From assembly GCF_022570735.2 (NCBI RefSeq), contig NZ_JANCNS010000001.1, positions 62,001-126,000 on the forward strand: a stretch of DNA of 64,000 nucleotides, in the 5' to 3' direction. How positions within the stretch are numbered: the first letter of the stretch is position 1; each line of letters begins with the position of its first letter. Below the pieces are notes generated by a model. That model saw only the letters and a program-made list of their open reading frames with translations, did no database searches and was not told the origin of the DNA. Positions 25,440 to 34,782 of the stretch are shown in pieces. Both the position numbers and the translations under genes were made by a program. Source of the DNA: Christiangramia oceanisediminis (GTDB lineage: Bacteria > Bacteroidota > Bacteroidia > Flavobacteriales > Flavobacteriaceae).

Positions 25440-26516
25440 TTGAGTGAAAGCCCTAAAAAATCAGCCTTAAGCGAGTCGCAAAGCAAACCATCTTCCGGGA
25501 ATGTTAGTTCCCAGTCGGCCAGTCGAATCAGGAATTTCAGAAAGAAAAAGGTTTCGATCGAACAACTGCTGAAGGATCTGCTCCAGGGAAACAAAACTGC
25601 CCTGGGCAAAGGAATTACTCTTATCGAAAGCAACCAGCTTAGCCATCAAAAACAGGCTGAACAGCTGGTGGAAGGCGCTCTTCCTTATTCTCAAAAATCG
25701 ATCAGGATTGGAATAACAGGAGTCCCGGGAGTTGGAAAAAGCACTTTTATAGAAAGCTTTGGAAGTTACCTGATCTCCGAGGGCAAAAAAGTAGCCGTAC
25801 TCGCGGTAGATCCCAGCAGCTCCGTCTCTCACGGAAGCATACTCGGCGATAAAACCCGTATGGAAAACCTTGTAAAGGAATCAAACGCCTTTATAAGGCC
25901 TTCCCCGAGTGGAGATTCTCTTGGCGGAGTGGCCAGGAAGACCCGCGAAAGTATCATTCTATGTGAAGCAGCCGGCTTTGATGTGATCCTTATCGAAACG
26001 GTAGGGGTTGGACAAAGCGAGACCACAGTTCATAGCATGACCGACTTTTTCCTGTTACTGAAACTGGCAGGTGCCGGTGATGAATTACAGGGCATTAAAA
26101 GAGGGATCGTGGAAATGGCCGATGCCATCGTGATCAACAAGGCCGATGGTGATAACCAGAAACCGGCCAGGGATGCGAAATTGGAATTCAACAGGGCGCT
26201 TCAGCTATATCCTGCCAAGGAAAGCGAATGGAAACCCGAAGTAAAACTGTGCAGTGCTTTATATAATGAAGGCATTCCTGAAGTCTGGAAAATGATTTCA
26301 GAATATAGGGAAAAGACAGCACAGAACGGCTATTTTGAGCATAACAGGCATCAGCAGAACAAATTCTGGCTGCACCAAACCATTAATGACCATCTCAAAA
26401 ACAGGTTCTATAACGATCCGAAGATAAAATCAGCTTTAGAGGAACAACTTCAGCTTATCGAAGAAAACAAGACCACGGCCTTCGCAGCTGCTAAATATTT
26501 GCTAAGCCTGGACTGA
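25440..26516 (+). CDS. meaB: Methylmalonyl-CoA mutase-associated GTPase MeaB
   Basis: A MeaB/ArgK G3E-type GTPase that guards adenosylcobalamin loading and protection of methylmalonyl-CoA mutase. The 358-residue product has Walker [10 protein letters not shown] near residue 93, LAVDPSS near 120, GDKTRMENL near 135, ETVGVGQSE near 184 and the GTP-specificity motif NKADGD near 231. The start is TTG at 25440; no suitable ATG exists. The first 45 residues are Ser/Lys-rich and variable, as in relatives. Its mutase partner is not in the window: IcmF at 53016 carries its own G domain. Its last 15 bp overlap the convergent PAP2 gene. Confidence 0.95.
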   Translation: MSESPKKSALSESQSKPSSGNVSSQSASRIRNFRKKKVSIEQLLKDLLQGNKTALGKGITLIESNQLSHQKQAEQLVEGALPYSQKSIRIGITGVPGVGKSTFIESFGSYLISEGKKVAVLAVDPSSSVSHGSILGDKTRMENLVKESNAFIRPSPSGDSLGGVARKTRESIILCEAAGFDVILIETVGVGQSETTVHSMTDFFLLLKLAGAGDELQGIKRGIVEMADAIVINKADGDNQKPARDAKLEFNRALQLYPAKESEWKPEVKLCSALYNEGIPEVWKMISEYREKTAQNGYFEHNRHQQNKFWLHQTINDHLKNRFYNDPKIKSALEEQLQLIEENKTTAFAAAKYLLSLD

Positions 26517-27083
26517 TTCATTTTTCAGGAATTTCCTGATCAAAAACTTCCGAAGTAAAAAGAACAGGTAACCAAACACCAAACCTATCAACATTCCGGT
26601 GATCACATCTCCCGGGTAGTGCACCCCAAGATAAATACGGCTATAGGAAACCAGCACGGCCCAGATGGCAAGAAAAACCACCAGTTTTGGATAATGCTCC
26701 TTGAAAATAAGACTAAGGAAAACAGCCACCCCGGTGGAATTTGCCGCATGTGCCGAAAAATAGCCAAACCTGCCACAACGTTCGGCGATGAACCGGGCAT
26801 ATTCCATCACTCCTTCCTGCCTGCAGGGCCGGGGTCTTTCAAAACCATGTTTGAACAGGTTCGCCAACTGATCTGTAGCAGTTATCAATAGTGCGATCAC
26901 CACCATCGTAATGAGGGTTGGTTTTGAACCAAACTTCTTAAAAAGCAGATATAACAAAAAGGCATAAAGCGGGATCGCCATCCATTTATCGCTAAGGCCA
27001 ATCCACAGCCAGTCCCAGGTTTCATTACCAAGGTTGTTGAGATAAAGGAAAAGCTCCCGGTCTAATTCTGAAATTCGTTCCAT
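26502..27083 (-). CDS. PAP2 family membrane phosphatase
   Basis: A 193-residue protein with about five TM helices and the three phosphatase motifs of the PAP2/undecaprenyl-diphosphatase group: [17 protein letters not shown] (with His; the usual PSGH reads FSAH here) and [12 protein letters not shown]. It may recycle undecaprenyl diphosphate or dephosphorylate lipids. Its ATG overlaps the stop of the 76-residue gene as TAATG, so it is the last gene of a three-gene unit with the MATE transporter. Confidence 0.9.
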   Translation of the reverse strand: MERISELDRELFLYLNNLGNETWDWLWIGLSDKWMAIPLYAFLLYLLFKKFGSKPTLITMVVIALLITATDQLANLFKHGFERPRPCRQEGVMEYARFIAERCGRFGYFSAHAANSTGVAVFLSLIFKEHYPKLVVFLAIWAVLVSYSRIYLGVHYPGDVITGMLIGLVFGYLFFLLRKFLIRKFLKNESVQA

Positions 27084-27313
27084 TAATCTTCTTCGTATCT
27101 GGATACCTCGCGATCGTAAAATTCACTGGCCTGAACGATCAGGTTTTCGGTCTCACTCGCAAGTTCCTTTTCGTCTTCCTTATCGAAGTCTTCAAACCAT
27201 TCTATCTCGTCATTCTCAAGGTTGATTATAAATCGGGGGAATTCGGTATGGATCACGAAGATCGCTTCAGGATGATCGGTATTATCTCCTAATATGAATT
27301 TTGGAAGTTCCAT
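27083..27313 (-). CDS. Conserved small acidic protein (76 residues)
   Basis: A small cytoplasmic protein, rich in Asp/Glu, without membrane segments. The core reads AIFVIHTEFPRFIINLENDE then IEWFED. It sits between and abuts both neighbours (directly after the MATE stop, TAATG overlap with PAP2), so it is surely translated. I do not recognise a named family; similar small proteins are common in Flavobacteriia. Confidence 0.8.
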   Translation of the reverse strand: MELPKFILGDNTDHPEAIFVIHTEFPRFIINLENDEIEWFEDFDKEDEKELASETENLIVQASEFYDREVSRYEED

Positions 27314-28681
27314 TTATATAGCGGTATTAATTAATTCTTTAGTTCGTATCATTTTTTTGCTCAGGTAATTGAACCTGAAATATAGCAATATTGCAGAGGA
27401 TGTCAAGCCTGCCAGCAGGCCAAGCCAGATTCCCATGCTTCCAAGCCTTTCTGCCTGGCCAAAATAGAAACTCACAGGGAAGCCTATCACCCAGTAGGAG
27501 ATAAAGCAAATAATGGTGGGGATCTTCACGTCCTGAAGTCCTCTTAATGCTCCCAGGATCACGACCTGTATCCCGTCACTTAGCTGGAACAGTGCTGCAA
27601 TTATGAGCAATTGAGCCGCAAGAGCGATCACCTCAGCATTATCGATATAAAAAACAGGTAGGATATCTTTTAATAATATGAACAGGATCGCAAAAACTGC
27701 TTCGATAAGGAAAACCAGCAAAAAGATAGAATAGCCAATTCTTCTTAGTTCCCTATAGGCTTTAAGGCCCACCTGGTTCCCTACCCTGATGGTCGCGGTA
27801 ACACCAAGGCCAACGGCGATCATAAAGGTCATGGATGCCAGGTTCAGGGCGATCTGGTTTGCAGCCTGTGGATTGGTTCCCAGATTTCCTGCCAGGAAAA
27901 TGGTTCCGGTAAAAATAGCTACTTCAAACAGCATTTGCAGGGCGGTAGGAAATCCCAAAGCCAGCAAACGCCTGAAAATATCCCATTTCAGCATTTCTTT
28001 TTTAGACCATTTAAAGTATTCACTGAATTTCTTCTTTCTTCTGAGTATTTCCCAAATGAACCAGAGCATAAAGAACCTAGAGATCAGAGTCCCAATAGCT
28101 GCTCCTTCAAGTTCCAGCCTCGGAAAGATCCAGATTCCGTAGATAAGAAGATAGTTAAAAACCACGTTTACCACATTAGACAACAAGGTCGCATACATGG
28201 CATAACGGGTTTGAGAAAGTCCATCGGCGAATTGTTTAAAGGCCTGGAAAGCCATTAAAGGCAACATGGAAAAGGCCACGATATTCAAATAGGGAATGGC
28301 CAGTTCTACCACCTCGGCCGGCTGGTCCAGGTAATACAGCGCCGGTTTGGCAATAAGCAGGAAAACGAACAAAAAGAGTCCGTTTAAGGTGCATAAAATA
28401 AGTCCGTGATGAAAATAACTTCTTCCGCCTTCCAGGTCGTCGGCACCATCGGCTTCGGCAATTAAGGGAGTGATGGCAAAAGAAAATCCTATTCCCAGGG
28501 ACATGGCGATGAATACCAGGGCATTCCCCAGTGAAACTGCAGCCAGTGGTGCAGCTCCTAACCTGCCTATCATTAGGTTATCAACAAGCCCAACCAGCAC
28601 ATGCCCCAGCTGCCCCAGCATAACCGGGTAAGCGATCTTAAGGTTTTTCCTGAATTCTCTTGTATAGGCAGTTAATTGCAA
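27314..28681 (-). CDS. MATE family efflux transporter (NorM-like)
   Basis: A 455-residue multidrug and toxic compound extrusion transporter with 12 predicted TM helices in two MatE halves (about 15-175 and 235-400). It exports cationic compounds or metabolites in exchange for Na+ or H+. The first half begins with AYPVMLGQLGHVLVGLVDNLMIGRLGAAPLAAVSLG in the usual order; the second half has FPTALQMLFEVAIF. The start is TTG at 28681 (no ATG fits). It is the first gene of an operon with the 76-residue protein and PAP2. Confidence 0.93.
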   Translation of the reverse strand: MQLTAYTREFRKNLKIAYPVMLGQLGHVLVGLVDNLMIGRLGAAPLAAVSLGNALVFIAMSLGIGFSFAITPLIAEADGADDLEGGRSYFHHGLILCTLNGLFLFVFLLIAKPALYYLDQPAEVVELAIPYLNIVAFSMLPLMAFQAFKQFADGLSQTRYAMYATLLSNVVNVVFNYLLIYGIWIFPRLELEGAAIGTLISRFFMLWFIWEILRRKKKFSEYFKWSKKEMLKWDIFRRLLALGFPTALQMLFEVAIFTGTIFLAGNLGTNPQAANQIALNLASMTFMIAVGLGVTATIRVGNQVGLKAYRELRRIGYSIFLLVFLIEAVFAILFILLKDILPVFYIDNAEVIALAAQLLIIAALFQLSDGIQVVILGALRGLQDVKIPTIICFISYWVIGFPVSFYFGQAERLGSMGIWLGLLAGLTSSAILLYFRFNYLSKKMIRTKELINTAI

Positions 28682-28756
28682 AACTAAAATTTAGGTCTGC
28701 AAAGGTATAGGCTTTAAAATTCTTTTAAGCCCGAAAAAGTTGAAATCTTTAAAGGA

Positions 28757-30178
28757 TCAGTCAGCGATCTCCTGGGTATTCTGAATAGGCTTTTCAAAGC
28801 CATACTTATCTACCAGGTAAACAAGAGAAGCCATGGTAGCCGCTCCAAGTTCCAGTTCACGTTTATTTACTTTATCAAAGGTATCGTTCGCCGCATGATG
28901 ATAATCAAAATAACGCTGGGAATCGGGACGCAGTCCGGCCAGGACGGTACCACCGCCATTTAAAGGAGAAATATCGGCACCTCCGCCACCACGTTCAAAA
29001 TAATGGATGAGATAGGGTTTGAATAATTTTTTCCAGGAAAGAACACTTTCAAATTGCTCCTTACTCGCTGTAATTCCAAAACCTCTGGGGGTAAACCCAC
29101 CCGAATCGCTTTCCAGTGCGAAAAAATGATTTTCGCCTTTCGATTTTGCGACCTCGGCGTATTTATTACCTCCCCTAAGACCGTTCTCTTCATTCATAAA
29201 AAGCACTACCCGCAAGGTTCTCTTAGGTGTGTAACCTATTTCGCGGAACAGCCTGAGCACTTCCATGCTTTGTACTACCCCGGCTCCGTCGTCATGAGCA
29301 CCATCACCAATATCCCAGGAATCCAGGTGGCCTCCCACTACCATAATATCCTCAGGAAATTCGCTACCGGTGATCTCACCAATCACGTTATAAGACTGCA
29401 CGTCTTCGTGCTGCTCGCAGCTGAGTTTAAAAGAGAATTCAAGATCTTTCTGAATTTTAAGCATTCCGCTTAGATATTCGGCATCATTAGTAGAGATGGC
29501 CGCAGCCGGGATTCGGTCTTTTACTGGTAGATCGCCATAACTCATGGATCCGGTATGCGGAAAATCGTCCAGCCTGAGGTTCATAGATCTAACGATCACT
29601 CCTACTGCACCATATTTGGCTGCTTCTTTAGCTCCTGAATAACGCTGATCCACGCATCCGCCATAGGACTCAAAAGTATGGATCAGGTCTGCCCGCATGG
29701 GCCTGTTAAAAAAGACTATTTTACCTTCTATGTTTTCGCGACCGTATTCAGCCAGTTGTTCGATACCCTGCACCTCCAGCACCTGGGCTTTAGTGCCACC
29801 GGCTGGCGTAGCTATCGATCCTCCAAGGGCGGTTATATTCACATTCCTGGTTACTCCCGGCCCGGTTTGTACAAAGGCGAATTCACGTTCTCCACGCGTC
29901 CATTTTGGAACCATTACAGGCTGCAGCCACACTTTATCCAGTCCCAGTTCCTCGAGCTGTGCTTTGGTATATTCTACTGCCTGCTGTGCTTTATAGGACC
30001 CGGAAAGCCTGCCTCCAATTTCATTGGAAAGGTGATCCAGCCATTCGTAACTTTTGCCATTCAGCAATGACATGTCGTAGATCTTTCTAATGCTAAGCGA
30101 ATCTGATATATACTGGTTCTGAGCCGTTGCGCTCATGGCGATCAAAAACAGCACAAGCCCCATTTTGAAGGTTTTCAT
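28757..30178 (-). CDS. Secreted M28-family zinc peptidase with PA domain
   Basis: A 473-residue aminopeptidase or carboxypeptidase with a signal peptide (MGLVLFLIAMSATAQ). I start it at the ATG at 30178; a TTG 13 codons upstream would spoil the signal. A PA-type insert lies at about residues 120-240. The M28 metal site is visible: GGHLDSWDIGDGAHDDGAG (His and bridging Asp), NEENGLRGG (catalytic Glu pair), ESDSGGF (Asp) and HHAANDTFD (final His). It probably digests peptides in the periplasm or outside the cell. It is a single gene. Confidence 0.93.
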   Translation of the reverse strand: MKTFKMGLVLFLIAMSATAQNQYISDSLSIRKIYDMSLLNGKSYEWLDHLSNEIGGRLSGSYKAQQAVEYTKAQLEELGLDKVWLQPVMVPKWTRGEREFAFVQTGPGVTRNVNITALGGSIATPAGGTKAQVLEVQGIEQLAEYGRENIEGKIVFFNRPMRADLIHTFESYGGCVDQRYSGAKEAAKYGAVGVIVRSMNLRLDDFPHTGSMSYGDLPVKDRIPAAAISTNDAEYLSGMLKIQKDLEFSFKLSCEQHEDVQSYNVIGEITGSEFPEDIMVVGGHLDSWDIGDGAHDDGAGVVQSMEVLRLFREIGYTPKRTLRVVLFMNEENGLRGGNKYAEVAKSKGENHFFALESDSGGFTPRGFGITASKEQFESVLSWKKLFKPYLIHYFERGGGGADISPLNGGGTVLAGLRPDSQRYFDYHHAANDTFDKVNKRELELGAATMASLVYLVDKYGFEKPIQNTQEIAD

Positions 30179-30235
30179 CTGGATCAATTTTTGGGCTAAT
30201 AAAATTAAAAATTTCAATTAAATGAAGTTTTATGT

Positions 30236-31120
30236 TTAATTGTTTTCCTTTTTCAACTGTTCCCTGTAAAGATCGAGGTGTTTCCTGATCTCCTGAGCAA
30301 GTTCTGGTTCCTTTATGTCCTTATATTCCTTCAGACTTTCATAAAGTATATTACATACCAGGAATCTTGCCGTTCGTTTATCATCGGCCGGAATAATATA
30401 CCAGGGCGCCTTTTTTGTACTGGTTTTGTTTATCGCTTCTTCAAAATATTCCTGGTATTCATCCCATTCTTCCCGCTCCTTGAGATCCCCGGGCGAAAAT
30501 TTCCAGTTCTTACTGGGTTTATCCAGTCTTCTCAGCAGTCTTTGCCGTTGTTCTTCCTTAGACAGGTGAAGAAAGAATTTAAAGATGATGGTGCCATTTT
30601 CAGCAATATGTTCCTCAAAATTTCGGATCTGTTCAAACCGGTCTTCCCAGAACTTCTCATCGATATCGTCTACGGAAGCTATTCCAGGAATATTTTCATT
30701 CAGAATATATTCCGGATGAACCCGGGTCACCAGCACATTTTCATAATGGGTGCGATTAAAAGCACCAAATTTCCCGCGCTCGGGCAGGGCTATATAATGT
30801 CTCCACAAATAATCATGCTTGAGTTCCCGGCTGGTTGGAGCCTTAAAACTATGAACCACCACTCCCCTACTATTGAAATCCTTAAAAACCTCCCTGATCA
30901 AACTGTCTTTCCCGGCCGTATCTGTACCCTGCAAACATACGAGCACCGAATACTTGCCATGCGCATACATGATATCCTGCCAGTCGCCCAGTTTCTGCCT
31001 TGTTTCTCTCATGCGCTGCCGGGTTAGATCCCTGTCCATTCCAAGGTCTACAAATGTAGGTTCCTTCTCGATCGTGATCTTTTGCTTAACACGGTAATCT
31101 TCAGAATTGAAATTTTTCAT
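30236..31120 (-). CDS. Polyphosphate kinase 2 (PPK2) family protein
   Basis: PPK2 enzymes use polyphosphate to phosphorylate nucleotides. The 294-residue product has the Walker A-type loop QGTDTAGKDS near residue 66, FKAPTSRELKHDYLWR near 96, the GAFNRTHYENVLVTRVHP segment near 120, and the lid region FLHLSKEEQRQRLLRRLDKP near 188. Single-domain length indicates a class I or III-type enzyme acting on nucleoside mono- or diphosphates; which one cannot be told from sequence alone. It is a single gene. Confidence 0.93.
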   Translation of the reverse strand: MKNFNSEDYRVKQKITIEKEPTFVDLGMDRDLTRQRMRETRQKLGDWQDIMYAHGKYSVLVCLQGTDTAGKDSLIREVFKDFNSRGVVVHSFKAPTSRELKHDYLWRHYIALPERGKFGAFNRTHYENVLVTRVHPEYILNENIPGIASVDDIDEKFWEDRFEQIRNFEEHIAENGTIIFKFFLHLSKEEQRQRLLRRLDKPSKNWKFSPGDLKEREEWDEYQEYFEEAINKTSTKKAPWYIIPADDKRTARFLVCNILYESLKEYKDIKEPELAQEIRKHLDLYREQLKKENN

Positions 31121-31193
31121 CTTGATAGCTTTGTTTTAAATATACGACCTTTAAAAATTTTTATTTTTATCTTCGCCAACAAAGAAATTCAGC

Positions 31194-31799
31194 TTGAACA
31201 AACAGGAAAAAGAAGAGATTATCGAAAAGGTATCTACCTTATTAAAAGAGATTCCTTCTTCGATGGATATCGTACGAACAGGCGGGAACAGGGACCGAAG
31301 ATTCCGTTACCTGGCGACTCATATGGTGGAAAAGGCGATCGAAAAAGACGCGCTGATCGTTTCAGAAAACCGCCAGGGAATCGCCATACTTTTTAAGACC
31401 AGTAAAAAAGACGATAATATCTGGAAAGATCTGTGGTCTCAACTAAAACTGGTGGTGAATGTTACCGGCGTTCGTAATGCCATGAATATCCTGAAGACCC
31501 AGAAATATATCAAAGATCAGCGACCACAGGAAGGCGAATATCTATACTGCTGGTTCTGGGGAATCCTTAAGGAGTATCGCGGAGCCGAAACCCAGGTTGG
31601 TAGAGAGATGAAGGACGAATTCTTTAGAAGGGCTCACGAAACCGGTCTTGAACTATATGCTGAAACCCGCGGGAGAACGAATGCCATCGTTTACCAACGG
31701 GTTGGTTTTGATCTGTTTCACAAATGGGATCACCCAAGCGGGGACACCATGTATTTCTTAAAATACAATCCCAATAATCCAAGGAACAAAAAGTCCTAG
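31194..31799 (+). CDS. GNAT-family acetyltransferase-like protein
   Basis: The 201-residue product has a GNAT-like C-terminal half: WFWGILKEYRGAETQVGREM resembles the acetyl-CoA-binding motif A region, followed by LELYAETRGRTNAIVYQRVG, motif B. The TTG at 31194 is the best start; the next ATG (31263) would cut a conserved-looking N-terminus. Substrate unknown. Its stop codon overlaps the end of the convergent response-regulator gene by 4 bp. Confidence 0.8.
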   Translation: MNKQEKEEIIEKVSTLLKEIPSSMDIVRTGGNRDRRFRYLATHMVEKAIEKDALIVSENRQGIAILFKTSKKDDNIWKDLWSQLKLVVNVTGVRNAMNILKTQKYIKDQRPQEGEYLYCWFWGILKEYRGAETQVGREMKDEFFRRAHETGLELYAETRGRTNAIVYQRVGFDLFHKWDHPSGDTMYFLKYNPNNPRNKKS

Positions 31800-32962
31800 A
31801 ACCTGCTTCCGAATAATTCAACGTCTTCTTTGGTGATCTCTTTTCCACCAAGGATGAAAAGCCGTTCCACAACGTTACGCAATTCGCGAATGTTCCCGCG
31901 CCAGTCGTAATTTTTCAGTACCTCGATTGCATCACTGGTGAATTCCTTCTTATTGGTGCCCTGTTCCTGTGCGATCTTTTCGCTAAAGTATTCCACAAGA
32001 AGTGGAATATCTTCTTTACGGTCCTTGAGCGGTGGCACTTCGATAAGAATTACCGCTAGTCGGTGATAAAGGTCTTCCCTGAATTTATTCTCTTCGATCT
32101 CTTTTTTCAGGTCCTTATTGGTCGCAGCAATCACCCTTACATCTATTTTGATGTCTTTATCGCTACCAACCCTGGAGATCTTATTCTCCTGAAGCGCCCT
32201 AAGTACCTTGGCCTGTGCCGAAAGGCTCATATCGCCTATCTCATCGAGAAAAATAGTTCCTTTATTAGCGGCTTCGAATTTCCCTGCACGATCCTTGTTC
32301 GCCGAGGTAAATGCTCCTTTTACATGCCCGAATAATTCACTTTCTATCAATTCTGAAGGGATGGCGGCACAATTCACTTCTATCATGGGGCCCTTAGACC
32401 GGTCGCTCTTTTGATGAAGCCAGTGCGCTACCAGCTCTTTCCCCGTTCCGTTAGGTCCTGTTACCAATACCCTGGCATCGGTATGCGCTACTTTCTCGAT
32501 GATATTTTTGATGTGTTTGATCTCGTCTGACTCACCTATCATCTCGTAATTCTTGCTCACCTTCTTCTTAAGCCGGGTATTCTCTACCTCAAGTTCCTTG
32601 CGATCCAGTGCATTGCGTACAGTGTTAAGCAAACGGTTGAGATCTGGTGGTTTTGAAATATAGTCGAAGGCTCCTATTTTCATGGTATTTACCGCCGTAT
32701 CCAGATCGCCATGACCAGAGATCATCACCACCGGGATTTCGGGTTTTATCTTTTTGACTGCTTCCAGCACCTCAACACCATCCATTTTAGGCATTTTAAT
32801 ATCGCAAAGAATAAGGTCAAAATCTTCATCTTTGACCATATCCATCCCTGAAAGCCCATCTTCGGCCTCAGTGACTTCGTATTCTTTGCTTTCTTCGGTT
32901 AGGATCTTGTTTAAGACCCTTCTTATCGCTGCTTCATCTTCTATTAATAAAATCTTTGCCAT
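31796..32962 (-). CDS. Sigma-54-type response regulator without DNA-binding domain
   Basis: An NtrC-like protein of 388 residues. The receiver is at about 1-120 with phospho-Asp in LILCDIKMPKMDG. The AAA+ domain is at about 140-370 with Walker A GPNGTGKE, Walker B GTIFLDEIGDM and an arginine-finger region. The sigma-54 contact loop GAFTGA reads GAFTSA. The protein stops right after the AAA+ lid (ITKEDVELFGSRF), so there is no Fis-type helix-turn-helix. It would activate sigma-54 polymerase from solution or be recruited by another protein. It overlaps the preceding gene as TAATG and is the last gene of the five-gene operon. No histidine kinase gene is adjacent. Confidence 0.92.
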   Translation of the reverse strand: MAKILLIEDEAAIRRVLNKILTEESKEYEVTEAEDGLSGMDMVKDEDFDLILCDIKMPKMDGVEVLEAVKKIKPEIPVVMISGHGDLDTAVNTMKIGAFDYISKPPDLNRLLNTVRNALDRKELEVENTRLKKKVSKNYEMIGESDEIKHIKNIIEKVAHTDARVLVTGPNGTGKELVAHWLHQKSDRSKGPMIEVNCAAIPSELIESELFGHVKGAFTSANKDRAGKFEAANKGTIFLDEIGDMSLSAQAKVLRALQENKISRVGSDKDIKIDVRVIAATNKDLKKEIEENKFREDLYHRLAVILIEVPPLKDRKEDIPLLVEYFSEKIAQEQGTNKKEFTSDAIEVLKNYDWRGNIRELRNVVERLFILGGKEITKEDVELFGSRF

Positions 32963-33855
32963 TAGAATATTGAAAATTTTAATCCACCTCTTCCGTAAAA
33001 GGTGTTGGTTTTGTTAATTGTATATACATCATCCCTGTTACCGTCACGCAGCCTTATATCGTTAATTAGGGTATGTCCCGCATAGAAATAGAAACTTAGA
33101 TGTTCGGTGATACCGTATTCATATCCCAGGCCGCTTAACAGAATCGTCATAGACATACTATCAGCAATATTATTGTTATCACTGAGACCTGGCGTGACAT
33201 CAAAATTTTTCTGAACATTGGCAAAAAAGCCATCCAGTGTCACGAAAGCCTGTAAATTATGTTTATCGTTAAAATAATACTTTAAATTGGATTTTGGAGG
33301 CCCAATGCTATAAGACCATTTTTCAGTCCATCTTTTATAATAATTAATTATTGGTAACGGGAACGGAAAACCGGCTGTGGTTGAATATCTTAACCCCACG
33401 ATAAGCCTCCAGGGTTCATAATATCGTTCATCTTCCTTGATCTTAACAAATAGAACAGTTCCGGTATAGATCAGGTCTTCGTTTATAATTTTCCCGGTAG
33501 AAAAATTGGAGGCGATCTTAACACCTGTTTCGGCTCCAAACCTCCATTCTTCATTTATTTTGAAGGTATAGCCCAGGGTTGTGGTGAAAGATTGAAACCT
33601 GTCCAGATCCCTGGTATTGAATACTTCGGGATCATCATAAATAAAATTGACATTCCTGTATTCAAAACCCGGGATTAGGTAGGTACCGTCTTTTTTCAAC
33701 TCGAAAGGAAAAGCTATTTGAGCCCTGGCCCTGCGAAAGGAATTATCTGAATTCTTCTGGGGAAAATAAGTGAATTCCAACCTCGCAAGATCGGTAGCCT
33801 GGGAAAATACAGTCTGGCAGCAAATAAAAATTGCAAGTACGAACAGTTTACGCAT
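32962..33855 (-). CDS. Outer-membrane beta-barrel-like protein, DUF6268 type
   Basis: A protein of about 297 residues with a signal peptide (LFVLAIFICCQTVFSQ) and many short amphipathic strands ending in an aromatic residue (GGLKFSIF), the mark of outer-membrane barrels. The pattern resembles DUF6268. The ATG at 33855 overlaps the mscS stop (ATGCGTAA); another ATG four codons upstream is possible. It is co-transcribed with MscS and the response regulator, suggesting an envelope-stress job. Confidence 0.8.
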   Translation of the reverse strand: MRKLFVLAIFICCQTVFSQATDLARLEFTYFPQKNSDNSFRRARAQIAFPFELKKDGTYLIPGFEYRNVNFIYDDPEVFNTRDLDRFQSFTTTLGYTFKINEEWRFGAETGVKIASNFSTGKIINEDLIYTGTVLFVKIKEDERYYEPWRLIVGLRYSTTAGFPFPLPIINYYKRWTEKWSYSIGPPKSNLKYYFNDKHNLQAFVTLDGFFANVQKNFDVTPGLSDNNNIADSMSMTILLSGLGYEYGITEHLSFYFYAGHTLINDIRLRDGNRDDVYTINKTNTFYGRGGLKFSIF

Positions 33856-34780
33856 CGCTATCGCCATTTAAGGGTTCCACAGCTTTCTTAGGCTCGGGAT
33901 AGAACATATGCACATCTCTTTGAGGGAATGGAATGGTTATATTGTTCAGTCTGAACATATTGTTGATCTTGAACCTCAATTCACTCTTCACCTTGGGATC
34001 TACAAAACTGTCTGAAACATAAAAATGCAGGGCAAAAAGCAAGGCCGAATCCCCAAAGTCTTCGAACAAAATAAAAGGTTCTGGCTTTTTAAGTATTCCC
34101 TTCTGCTCCCTGGCACATTCCAGCAGCACCTCCCTAACCTTTTCTACATCACTGCCATAAGAAACTCCAACCTTAACCTGTTCGCGGGTGGTTTTATGGT
34201 TCTGTGTGTAGTTGAATACCGTATCGCTGATAAACTTATGATTAGGTATAATCATTACCTTATCATCTCTTGTGAGTGCCCTGGTAGTTCGTAACTTGAT
34301 CTCGAAAACCCTGGCAACCCTGCCATCCATTTCGATCACATCACCCACCAGCAACGATTTATCCAGAATGATAAAAACGCCCCCAATAACATCCTGGAAA
34401 AGTTCCTGTAAGGCAAGACCAATACCTACGAAAAGTGCAGCAGAGGCGGTAAGCAGTATGGTAATATCGATCCCAGCAGAACTAAGAGTGATGAGCACTA
34501 CAGCCAGGTAAACTATATATTTAATGAATTTGAAGACGCTAATGAACTTAAGCTTGTCTTCTTCCACCAGTTTAGAAGTGATAAACGAACGAATAACGCG
34601 CAGGATAATACTGGTGAGTACGAATGCGAGTACCACAAGTATCACCATCCCAACTGAAAGGTTCACCTCTTCACCCCCAATAGGGATCTTGAATCCGAAT
34701 TGCCATATATCTTTAATGGTTCCCCAGATATCCTGTTCGATCACCTCGGTAACCTTTTCTTTGACTTTTTGATCCTGCAT
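33848..34780 (-). CDS. MscS-family mechanosensitive ion channel
   Basis: The 310-residue channel protein has three TM helices (about 35-60, 80-100, 105-130). The pore helix with small residues is visible as ASAALFVGIGLALQELFQDV, followed by the MscS beta domain (VGDVIEMDGRVARVFEIKLRT, then VMIIPNHKFISDTVFNYTQN). It releases solutes upon hypo-osmotic shock. The gene begins 2 nt after the NatB-like gene ends, in the same operon. Confidence 0.95.
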   Translation of the reverse strand: MQDQKVKEKVTEVIEQDIWGTIKDIWQFGFKIPIGGEEVNLSVGMVILVVLAFVLTSIILRVIRSFITSKLVEEDKLKFISVFKFIKYIVYLAVVLITLSSAGIDITILLTASAALFVGIGLALQELFQDVIGGVFIILDKSLLVGDVIEMDGRVARVFEIKLRTTRALTRDDKVMIIPNHKFISDTVFNYTQNHKTTREQVKVGVSYGSDVEKVREVLLECAREQKGILKKPEPFILFEDFGDSALLFALHFYVSDSFVDPKVKSELRFKINNMFRLNNITIPFPQRDVHMFYPEPKKAVEPLNGDSDA

Positions 34781-34782
34781 AA

